This document shows positions 30,230 through 39,000 of a stretch of 64,000 nucleotides of DNA, one piece after another (within the stretch, counting starts at the first letter, position 1; every line of letters starts with the position of its first letter). The notes below the pieces were generated by a model that was not told the origin of the DNA, did not search any database, and saw only the letters and a program-made list of their open reading frames with translations. The stretch covers positions 186,001-250,000 of the forward strand of contig FREU01000003.1 of assembly GCA_900143615.1 (NCBI GenBank), given 5' to 3'. The DNA comes from Rhodobacteraceae bacterium Alg231-30 (lineage in GTDB: Bacteria > Pseudomonadota > Alphaproteobacteria > Rhodobacterales > Rhodobacteraceae). The position numbers and the translations under genes are program-made.

Positions 30230-31515
30230 TGTCCGCCTTGGCTAAAAAACAAGAGAGCACCGCTGCGCGGCTTGAAGGGTTGGCTTTGCCCAAGGGTGGC
30301 GCATGGGCAACTGAAGCACGCGAAGCGGCTTTGGGACGCTTGCAGACAATGGGGTTGCCACAGCGGCGTGATGAGTATTGGAAATACACCCGTCCTGATA
30401 CGCTCACCCAAGAAAACGCTCCAGAGGCTTCGTTGTTTGTAAGCGACGAAACACCTCTGTTTGATGAGCTGGACCGTTTGAAAATTGTCTTTGTTGATGG
30501 CGTGTTTGATGCGGGTCAGTCTGATGATTTTGCAGGTGAAAACCTGACTATTGAGCGCCTTTCTGATGTGGCTGAGGCCGATATCCATTGGGCGCGCGAC
30601 CTCTATGGCGTGCTTGAAGCCAACGGTCAGACACCTGTGGAGCGTCCGCTAGCGGCGATGAATACCGCCTTTGCGACCGATGGTGTGGTGATCCATGTAA
30701 CCGGTCCGGTCGAGCGGCCCGTTAGCCTAATTTATCGTCACGAAAACACGACGTCAGACGCGATTTTACATCATGTCATCAAGTTGGACGCAGGCGCATC
30801 ATTTACTCTGTTGGAAAACGGACCCGCTGCGGCGCGGTTTAACAAGTCCATGGAAGTTGATGTGGCTGATGGTGCTGCGTTTCACCATGTGCGTGCGCAG
30901 GGGCGTGATCATGAACGCCGCGCAGTCACGCATATCTTTGCCCGTCTTGGCACTGAAAGTGTGTTCAAATCCTTCACATTGACTGTGAACGGGCGCCTAA
31001 CACGCAATGAAGCTGTGATTGAGCTCACCGGCGATGACGCGGTTGCACATATCGCGGGCGCCGCGATGGGAGACGGTGATTTCCTGCATGATGACACCGT
31101 GTTTGTGACCCATGATGCTGTGAATTGCGAAAGCCGTCAGGTGTTTAAAAAAGTTCTGCGCAATGGCGCCACAGGCGTTTTTCAAGGCAAAATTCTTGTC
31201 AAAAAAGATGCGCAGAAAACTGATGGGTACCAGATTAGCCAATCCTTGATGTTGGATGACGACAGTCAGTTTCTGGCCAAGCCAGAGCTGGAGATCTATG
31301 CCGATGATGTGGCCTGCTCTCACGGCTCGACCTCCGGTGCGATCGACGAGGATGCTTTGTTTTATCTGCGGGCACGTGGTGTGCCCCGCGACATTGCTAC
31401 AGATTTGCTGGTTCTTTCTTTTGTGGCAGAAGCCGTTGAAGAAATTGAACATGAATCTCTTCGGGACGCGATCAATACGCGGCTGGAAGGCTGGCTGGAG
31501 CGTCGTCGCGGATAA
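30229..31515 (+). CDS. sufD: Fe-S assembly protein SufD
   Basis: Partner of SufB in the scaffold. The 428-residue protein has the parallel beta-helix region and the SufB/D-family C-terminus, with EIYADDVACSHGSTSGAID followed by LFYLRARGVPRDIA. The family's conserved histidine is in CSHGST. The stop overlaps the next gene's start by one base. Confidence 0.95.
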   Translation: MSALAKKQESTAARLEGLALPKGGAWATEAREAALGRLQTMGLPQRRDEYWKYTRPDTLTQENAPEASLFVSDETPLFDELDRLKIVFVDGVFDAGQSDDFAGENLTIERLSDVAEADIHWARDLYGVLEANGQTPVERPLAAMNTAFATDGVVIHVTGPVERPVSLIYRHENTTSDAILHHVIKLDAGASFTLLENGPAAARFNKSMEVDVADGAAFHHVRAQGRDHERRAVTHIFARLGTESVFKSFTLTVNGRLTRNEAVIELTGDDAVAHIAGAAMGDGDFLHDDTVFVTHDAVNCESRQVFKKVLRNGATGVFQGKILVKKDAQKTDGYQISQSLMLDDDSQFLAKPELEIYADDVACSHGSTSGAIDEDALFYLRARGVPRDIATDLLVLSFVAEAVEEIEHESLRDAINTRLEGWLERRRG

Positions 31516-32000
31516 TGTCTGTCACTCAAGATATTGTGGTCACCTATTGGCGGCCACGTAAGGTTATCGCAAAACTTCTATCGATGGGGACACGCGAAGA
31601 TCGGGCTCTGGCGATCCTGATTGCTGCGTGTACCATCATTTTCATTGCGCAATGGCCGCGTCTGGCGCGTGAAGCGCACCTTACAGGCCAAGAGCTGAAC
31701 CCGATGTTAGGTGGCGCGTTGATGGCATGGCTGTTTATCGCTCCACTTCTGGCCTATACGCTTGCTTTCATTACCCAAATCGTGGCGCGGTTGTTGGGGG
31801 GCAAACAAAGTCCCTATGGCGCCCGATTGGCTCTGTTTTGGGCAATGTTGGCCTCTTCTCCGATTAACCTGCTTTATGGTCTCGTGGGGGGCTTTATCGG
31901 GGCGGGTGTTGCGTTGAACGCGGTCGGAATTGTCTGGTTGGGGCTAATATCCTGGTTCTGGATTGCCGGCTTTTTTCAGGCTGGAAAGGCTGAGGTATGA
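31515..32000 (+). CDS. YIP1-like four-helix membrane protein, first copy
   Basis: A 161-residue integral membrane protein with about four hydrophobic segments and a soluble N-terminus (YWRPRKVIAKLL). It resembles the YIP1-family proteins found between sufD and sufS in Rhodobacteraceae; no biochemical role is known. It overlaps sufD by one base and the next gene by 4 bases. The next gene encodes a related protein, so the pair may have arisen by duplication or form a heteromer. Confidence 0.75.
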   Translation: MSVTQDIVVTYWRPRKVIAKLLSMGTREDRALAILIAACTIIFIAQWPRLAREAHLTGQELNPMLGGALMAWLFIAPLLAYTLAFITQIVARLLGGKQSPYGARLALFWAMLASSPINLLYGLVGGFIGAGVALNAVGIVWLGLISWFWIAGFFQAGKAEV

Positions 32001-32578
32001 TCTCAGATCTTAAAAGCCTGATGATTTTGACGGTACGCCAGCCTGCACAGGCCGCTCGAATTATTGTCGCGCAGAAATTGGACCAAAACACCGGATGGAT
32101 GGTTCTGGGACTTGCAGTGTTGCTCAACACTCTTGCTTATTTTTTGTCCATCACTCTGTTTCCGGTGCCCGAAGGCATCGGTGGAGAAATTCTAACATCT
32201 CCTTTCGCCATGGCTTTTTTGCTCGGCGTGACGATCCTGATTTTTGTTATTGCATTTTTCTGGGTTGGCAAAAGCATCGGTGGGCAAGGGCGTTTTGAAG
32301 ACGTTCTTTTAATGATGGGCTGGCTGCAATATCTGCGGCTCGCCGTTCAGCTAATCGCGCTTGTCTTGATGCTTGTAGCGCCCGGAGTGGCGCAGATGTT
32401 TGTGATGGCCGCTGGCCTTTATGGGGTCTGGGTCGTGATCAACTTCATCAATGTGGTGCACCAGTTCGACTCGTTGGGTCGTTCGGTGACCTTGGTTGTT
32501 TTGTCGATGCTGGCGCTGGTTGCTGGCATGTCATTTTTTCTGTCACTGATCGGCGTGACAGCTATGGGGATCTCCTAA
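31997..32578 (+). CDS. YIP1-like membrane protein, second copy
   Basis: A 193-residue membrane protein with about five hydrophobic segments after a short N-terminal soluble part (LTVRQPAQAARIIVAQ). It is of the same general type as the preceding protein. sufS starts on the very next base after its stop, so it is clearly inside the operon. Function unknown. Confidence 0.77.
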   Translation: MISDLKSLMILTVRQPAQAARIIVAQKLDQNTGWMVLGLAVLLNTLAYFLSITLFPVPEGIGGEILTSPFAMAFLLGVTILIFVIAFFWVGKSIGGQGRFEDVLLMMGWLQYLRLAVQLIALVLMLVAPGVAQMFVMAAGLYGVWVVINFINVVHQFDSLGRSVTLVVLSMLALVAGMSFFLSLIGVTAMGIS

Positions 32579-33799
32579 ATGTTTGATGTCGCCAAAATCC
32601 GTTCTGATTTTCCAATCCTGTCTCGCGAAGTCAATGGAAAGCCGCTTGTCTACCTCGACAATGGGGCCTCAGCGCAAAAGCCACAGGTTGTGATTGACGC
32701 TGTGACCAATGCTTACGCGCATGAATATTCTAATGTTCATAGAGGCTTACACTATCTATCTAATCTGGCGACAGACAAATATGAAGCGGTGCGCGGTAAG
32801 ATTGCACAGTTTTTGGGAGCTGCTAGTGAAGACGACATTATTTTGAATTCCGGCACGACCGAAGGCATCAATATGGTGGCCTATTCTTGGGCAATGCCGC
32901 GTATGCAGGCCGGTGACGAGATCATTCTGTCGGTTATGGAACACCATGCCAATATTGTACCTTGGCATTTTCTGCGTGAGCGGATGGGCGTTGTCATCAA
33001 GTGGGTGGATGTGGACGCAACTGGTGCGCTGGATCCGCAGGCAGTACTTGACGCCATCACATCGCGTACAAAGCTGATTGCAGTGACGCAGTGTTCAAAC
33101 GTCTTGGGCACTGTTGTGGACGTGAAGGCGATCACAAAAGGCGCGCATGAGCAGGGTGTTGCGGTGCTGGTGGATGGCTCACAGGGCGCTGTACACATGC
33201 CGGTGGATGTGCAGGACATTGGCTGTGATTTCTATGCGATCACGGGACATAAATTGTATGGTCCGTCGGGATCTGGTGCGATTTATGTGCGTCCGGAACG
33301 GATGGCGGAGATGCGACCGTTCCTTGGGGGCGGTGACATGATCAAGGAAGTCTCTAAGACTGAAGTTGTGTACAATGACGCCCCTATGAAATTTGAGGCT
33401 GGAACACCGGGTATTGTTCAGACAATCGGCTTTGGCGTAGCACTAGACTATATGATGGGCCTAGGACTGGAAAACATTGCGGCGCACGAGGCTCAGTTAC
33501 GCGACTATGCGATGAGCAAATTTGCCGGTCTCAATTGGATGCAGGTCCAAGGAACAACGCCATCCAAAGCCGCAATATTCAGCTTTACGCTGGATGGGGC
33601 AGGGCATGCGCATGACATCTCGACTATTCTGGACAAAAAAGGTGTTGCGGTACGTGCTGGGCATCATTGTGCTGGTCCATTGATGGATCATATGGGACTG
33701 ACGGCAACCTGTCGTGCCTCGTTTGGGCTCTATAATACCAAGGCAGAAGTAGATGTTTTAGTGGATGCGCTTGAACTTGCACACGAGCTTTTTGCCTAA
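32579..33799 (+). CDS. sufS: Cysteine desulfurase SufS
   Basis: Group II cysteine desulfurase, 406 residues. It begins [34 protein letters not shown] in family style (only key parts noted here: [17 protein letters not shown]). The PLP lysine is in [11 protein letters not shown] and the catalytic Cys in [12 protein letters not shown]. It is the last recognisable suf gene; no sufT, sufA or sufE follows, and tRNA-Arg begins 51 bases later. Confidence 0.96.
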   Translation: MFDVAKIRSDFPILSREVNGKPLVYLDNGASAQKPQVVIDAVTNAYAHEYSNVHRGLHYLSNLATDKYEAVRGKIAQFLGAASEDDIILNSGTTEGINMVAYSWAMPRMQAGDEIILSVMEHHANIVPWHFLRERMGVVIKWVDVDATGALDPQAVLDAITSRTKLIAVTQCSNVLGTVVDVKAITKGAHEQGVAVLVDGSQGAVHMPVDVQDIGCDFYAITGHKLYGPSGSGAIYVRPERMAEMRPFLGGGDMIKEVSKTEVVYNDAPMKFEAGTPGIVQTIGFGVALDYMMGLGLENIAAHEAQLRDYAMSKFAGLNWMQVQGTTPSKAAIFSFTLDGAGHAHDISTILDKKGVAVRAGHHCAGPLMDHMGLTATCRASFGLYNTKAEVDVLVDALELAHELFA

Positions 33800-33850
33800 G
33801 CGCATTTTGAGATTGCGGGGGATGATTTCACTGGCTATACCCCCGCACAG

Positions 33851-33927
33851 GCACCCATAGCTCAGCTGGATAGAGCGCTGCCCTCCGAAGGCAGAGGCCA
33901 TAGGTTCGAATCCTATTGGGTGCACCA
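33851..33927 (+). tRNA. tRNA-Arg (anticodon CCG)
   Basis: A 77-nt tRNA with acceptor stem GCACCCA/TGGGTGC, a D arm, anticodon stem CTGCC/GGCAG with loop CTCCGAA (anticodon CCG, codon CGG), T arm GGTTCGAATCC and an encoded ACCA end. It marks the boundary between the suf operon and the accessory peptide region. Confidence 0.96.
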
Positions 33928-34329
33928 TTCCCTCCATCTTGTGACATGCGTCTAGCGAGAAAACCTCGTTCTAACAGCTCGTATTTAGGTGTTATTTTCG
34001 AGTGATTTGGACCGTTTACCATTTTTCAGCTTGAGCTCAGAATTTTGAAAGCCCACCTATTTTTTAACAACCGACGTGACTAAATTTTTGGATTGAAGCG
34101 TCTTCGTGAAAGGAAATAGCAAGGTGAAGATAGGCAATGAAACCGATGCCTTTTGTAACCTCACTTGGTTTCTGGTTGATGCTTAGTGACTAGCTGCACT
34201 TCATTTTCTTAAAGTTGAAGAGTGAACAAAGCTGACAACCTGAATGATGCTGTAACTCGAAAACTTTGCTTTTTAAGTTAAAAACGCCTAAAGTTAATGC
34301 TTGTTTTTGTAAGTGGTTTCGAGAGTACA
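33928..34329. other. A+T-rich intergenic stretch, probable promoter region
   Basis: About 400 bases without a convincing gene on either strand, visibly richer in A+T than the flanks, with many stops in all frames. It should hold the promoter of the rightward peptide cluster. I could not fix a -35/-10 pair or an operator, and I see no repeat of the tRNA-Arg 3' end. Confidence 0.5.
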
Positions 34330-34575
34330 ATGCTGATTGCATTTACCCGTATGGTCATTGGGCTGAACATTTTTCAAGTTCTAGGTCGGTGTTTGCTCGC
34401 CAAAATTGGCGTGGACATCACCAGTGCGTTTACGACACCGCAAGACATTTTTAGAAAGCCCCCTTCGCTGGTTTTGCCGATAGAATGCATATCGGTGCAA
34501 GCTTGGCTCAGAGTTGCGGGAAGAATGGCAAGCACTTTCCGGATACCTCTATCACCATGTGATGAAGATGTTTGA
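34330..34575 (+). CDS. Possible small protein leading the peptide cluster
   Basis: An 81-residue frame from ATG 34330, with GAGAG six bases upstream. It has a hydrophobic start (MLIAFTRMVIGLNIFQVLG) and no recognised domain. Its end overlaps the proposed start of the radical SAM gene, as in translational coupling. Length and composition alone do not prove it; it could be a chance frame. Confidence 0.35.
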   Translation: MLIAFTRMVIGLNIFQVLGRCLLAKIGVDITSAFTTPQDIFRKPPSLVLPIECISVQAWLRVAGRMASTFRIPLSPCDEDV

Positions 34576-36064
34576 TGTAAGAGCACCAAACACTCGGTCT
34601 TTAATCATTAAGCCTTCGCGCTTTTCCATCATCGTTGCACTCAATAATTCCAAGTATCTGGCCTTCAACACAAACTCGAGATCTTTTGCTCTCTGGGATA
34701 GTAGTGACAAGAAAATTTGGGACGCACTTACTACAAATGGTGAAGCGCGGTTCTCAAAAGAGCATCAAAGTTTTGTGCGGGGCGGCTTTGTTGTAAACGC
34801 CGCGATCAACGAGGTAAATTCGGTTCGGGAGAGCTTTGATCGCGCCCGTAACGACGAAGATCGGGTTATGATCACGATTGCGCCGACGCTGTCGTGTAAT
34901 TTTGGATGCCATTATTGCTTTCAAGGCCAAGACAAACCCGTTGTCCGCATGAGTGCAGAAACCGTCGATGCAACTTGTGACTATCTTGAGAGCCACATGA
35001 AGCAGCGCAAGCATCTACACGTCACCTGGTATGGTGGTGAACCCTTGATGCACCGACCTGCCATTAAGTCAATTTCAGACCGTCTCATGCGTCATTGCGA
35101 AAAACACGGAATTGAGTATTCCGCAATGGTCATTTCCAATGGTTATTTACTTGATGAGACCACGGCCCGGGAGTTGAAAAAGCAAAAGGTATCTAAAGTT
35201 CAGATCACGATCGATGGCGAAGAACAAACCCATGATAGCCGGCGCCATCTCACCAGTGGGCGAGGGACATATTCAAAGATCCTCGCGAATATTGAAAAGA
35301 TCGCGAAGTCACGTCTTATGGACGTCTCGATCCGGATAAATGTCGACCAGAGCAATGAAGCTAACGCTCTGGCATTGCTTGGTGATCTATCGGCGCGAGG
35401 GCTTTCTCTTTCTCAGGGGGTTTCTGTATATTTTGCGCCGATTGAAAGCGTCGCAGAAGCGGCAAGCGCCTGTACGACATGCATGTCTAAAACAGATTAC
35501 GCGGACCTCGAAGTGCGCCTTCAGCAGGAGTCTTTCAGGTTAGGCTTGAGCGGTATCCCCAACCCACCGAGGTTTATGGGATTATGCACTGCAATGAAGG
35601 AAAACAGCTATGTGGTTGTACCCAATGGCGACCTTCACAAGTGCTGGGACACCGTCATGGATTCAAGCAAAAGGGTCGGAAGTGTTTATTCTTCTGATCC
35701 ATCCGTCTCCAGCAAAAATGCAGAATTGTGGTCTGCATTTTCACCTTTTGAAAATGGCACATGCTCGAATTGTAAGCTCTTGCCAACCTGTGCCGGCGCT
35801 TGCGCGTTTAAATTCGTTCACAACGACTATGCGTCTGGCGAAACAGGGAAACTTCCTTGTCCAAGTTGGAAATTCAACATTGCCGAACAACTATTTCAGC
35901 GGGCGATAGCTCGCGGGTTTGTTTCTTCTTCTGATTGGAACCCGGTTCTTAGCCCAACGTTGCAAAACGGATCATTGGTGTCTGGTGCAAACCACACATC
36001 AGAAACGATGAAGTCTATTCACTCCGCTCTTGAGGCGGAAGTTTCAGCGCCCGTTTGGGAGTAA
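34562..36064 (+). CDS. Radical SAM/SPASM peptide maturase
   Basis: A 500-residue (from ATG 34562) radical SAM enzyme. Cys112, Cys116 and Cys119 (CNFGCHYC) bind the SAM cluster, and the TWYGGEPLM segment follows as expected. The C-terminal SPASM region has Cys342, Cys361, Cys401, Cys404, Cys410 and Cys414 (CSNCKLLPTCAGAC) plus a later CPSW cysteine, enough for two auxiliary clusters. The N-terminal 90 residues look like the peptide-binding domain typical of RiPP maturases. The frame is open from TTG 34514, but no ribosome site favours it. The next gene starts inside its end, which points to the repeat protein as substrate. The chemistry (thioether, C-C link or epimerisation) cannot be read from the sequence. 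Confidence 0.88.
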   Translation: MKMFDVRAPNTRSLIIKPSRFSIIVALNNSKYLAFNTNSRSFALWDSSDKKIWDALTTNGEARFSKEHQSFVRGGFVVNAAINEVNSVRESFDRARNDEDRVMITIAPTLSCNFGCHYCFQGQDKPVVRMSAETVDATCDYLESHMKQRKHLHVTWYGGEPLMHRPAIKSISDRLMRHCEKHGIEYSAMVISNGYLLDETTARELKKQKVSKVQITIDGEEQTHDSRRHLTSGRGTYSKILANIEKIAKSRLMDVSIRINVDQSNEANALALLGDLSARGLSLSQGVSVYFAPIESVAEAASACTTCMSKTDYADLEVRLQQESFRLGLSGIPNPPRFMGLCTAMKENSYVVVPNGDLHKCWDTVMDSSKRVGSVYSSDPSVSSKNAELWSAFSPFENGTCSNCKLLPTCAGACAFKFVHNDYASGETGKLPCPSWKFNIAEQLFQRAIARGFVSSSDWNPVLSPTLQNGSLVSGANHTSETMKSIHSALEAEVSAPVWE

Positions 36065-39000
36065 GCGAGCGGTTAATTAGTAAATATAGTTCCGAGAGAA
36101 AGCGATTGGTCATGCAGTTTATCGATGAAGCACCCGCCTTTAGTCAGAAAGCCATCTCTGTTCAGCAAGCGATCGTATCTGGGCGACTTCGGATCTTTAT
36201 GGAGCAAGGCTGTGAAAAGCTTGCGGACAGCTTCACCCCTTCTCTGGAGCAGGCAAACGCCTTTGACAAAAGTATCGACGCGCGAGTTCACTTTTCGTCC
36301 TTGTCACCGTCGGTCAAACTGGACCTTCTACTTGAAGAGCTTTTGCCAAGGTTCTTTGACGAACAAAACCTGGAAATGACCGGGCGTGATAGCTGGACGG
36401 TTCGGATTTTGATTGACGAGACACAAGAGCGGACCGTTCTGTTTGATCAGGATGGTGTTCATGTGTCCAATGTTCCCGCGCCATCAGCTGACGTAGAAAT
36501 CCAGACCGATATCGGAACACTTTTGGCCGTATTGCGCCAAATTATCGCTGATTTCCACACTGATGGACCATCTTACATTAGCCCCGAAATCGCTGGGATC
36601 GAAGTTTTGAGTGCCGAATATGCCTCCTCTGTGCACGGGGGAATGCCCGTCGCAGACCCGGAAGAGCAATCTGATGAGGGCAATGAAGGAGACGAAGGAG
36701 ACGAGGCCAATGAAGATAATGAAGGCGATGAATTAGACGAGGGCGATGAAGGCAACGAAGACGACGAAAACGATGAAGGTGACGAGGCCGACGAAAATAA
36801 CGAGGGCAATGAGGGCAACGAAAAAGACGAAAACGATGAGGGGAACGAGGGCAACGAAAACAACGAAGGTGATGAAGGAAACGAGGGCAACGAAGACGAC
36901 GAAGGAAATGAGGGCGGTAACGAGGGGGATGAGGGAGACGAAAACGACGAAAATAATGAAGGTGATGAAGGGAACGAGGGCAACGAAAACGACGAAGATG
37001 ATGAAGGCAACGAGGGGAATGAATCAAACGAAGATAACGAGGGTGATGAGGGTGATGAGAACAATGAGGGCGATGAGATAAATGAGGGCGACGAAGGCAA
37101 CGAAGGTGATGAAAACAATGAGGGTGATGAAGCAAATGAAGACAATGAAGGAAATGAGCTAAACGAAAACGATGAAGGGGACGAAAGAAACGAAAACGAT
37201 GAGGACAACGAGGGCGACGAAGATAATTTAATTAATTCTGGCGATGAGAACGACGAAGGTAACGAGGATAACGAAGGCAACGAGAATAACGAGAACGACG
37301 AAAACGACGAAGGCGATGAAGCCAACGAAGACAATGAAGGGGACGAGGGCGACGAAGGGAACGAGGGCGACGAGCGCAACGAGGACAACGAGAACGACGA
37401 AGACGACGAAGGTAACGAAGACAACGAAGCTAACGAAGACGATGAGGGCGACGAGGGCGACGAGGGCGACGAGTATAACGAAGGCGACGAAGACAACGAA
37501 GGCGACGAAGGCGACGAGTTTAATGAGGGAGACGAGTCTGAAAGTCAGGGTGATGAAGGCGACGAGGGCGACGAAGATAACGAAGGCAATGAAAACGACG
37601 AAGACGACGAAGGTAACGAAAACGACGAGCATGACGAAGGAGATGAGGCAGACGAAGGCGACGAAGATGATGAAGGGGATGAGGGGAACGAAGGCGCGGA
37701 AAATGATGAAGATGATGAAGGCGATGAAAACGATGAAGGGAATGAAGGGAATGAGGCCAACGAAGGCGATGAAAACGATGAAGGGGATGAAGGAAACGAA
37801 AGTGACGAAGATAATGAAAATGATGAGGGGGATGAAGGTAACGAAGGTGATGAATCTGTCACTGTAGGAGATGAAGGAAACGAAGGGGATGAGGCCAACG
37901 AAGGCTCGGAAGATGACGAAGGAAACGAAGGGGATGAGAACGACGAACTAGACGAGAATAATGAAGGTGATGAAGGGAACGAAGGAGACGAGGGCAACGA
38001 GGGCAACGAAGGTCACGAAGGAAACGAAGACGACGAAAACAACGAAGAAGACGAGAACGATGAAGGCGACGAGGGAAATGAAGGCAACGAGAACGACGAG
38101 GGTTCGGAAGGAAATGAAGGAGATGAGGATAACGAAGGCAATGAAAATAATGAGCACGATGAGGACGACGAAGGCGACGAAGGCAATGAAGACAATGAGT
38201 CTGACGAAGGCGTAGAGGGGAACGAAGGCAACGAAAACGATGAAGGTAATGAAGGGAATGAAGGCGCAGAAGGAAATGAGGGGGATGAAGACAACGAGGG
38301 CGACGAAAGCAGTGAAAGCACTGGTGATGAAGGTGATGAGAATAATGAAGGGAATGAGGGTGACGAAGACAACGAGGGCGACGAAGACGACGAGAACAAT
38401 GAGGGCGTAGAAGGCGACGAAGGCGACGAGAATGACGAGGGGAACGAGGGTTTCGAACGCGACGAAGGCGATGAGGACGACGAGTCCAATGAAGGCAATG
38501 AAGGCAACGAAAACGATGAACTAGATGAAGGCAACGAAGGTGACGAGGGCAACGAAGATAGTGAGGGCGACGAAGGCGACGAAGGTGACGAAACCGACGA
38601 AGGCAATGAGTCAAACGAGGGAGATGAAGGCGACGAGCAGGATGAGGGCAACGAGGGCAACGAAGACAATGAAAATGATGAACGCGATGAAGGCGACGAG
38701 GGTGATGAAGCCAACGAAAACAATGAAGATAATGAGGGCGATGAAGACGATGAGGGAATTCTTCAGGATGAATTCAATGAAGGGAATGAAGACAATGAAG
38801 GCAACGAGAGGGATGAAGGGGATGAAGGTAACGAAGGTATAGAAGGCAACGAAGGCAACGAGTTCGACGAAGACGATGAAGGCAATGAAGGCGATGAAGA
38901 AAACGAAGGAGACGAGAATAATGAAGGGGACGAATTAAACGAAGGTAATGAGTCTGACGAAGATGATGAGGGAGACGAAGGCGACGAAAATAACGAAAGC

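Noticed and set aside
34266-34454. A 62-codon frame upstream of the maturase
   Set aside because: It overlaps the better supported 34330-34575 frame, has no ribosome site and an irregular composition.
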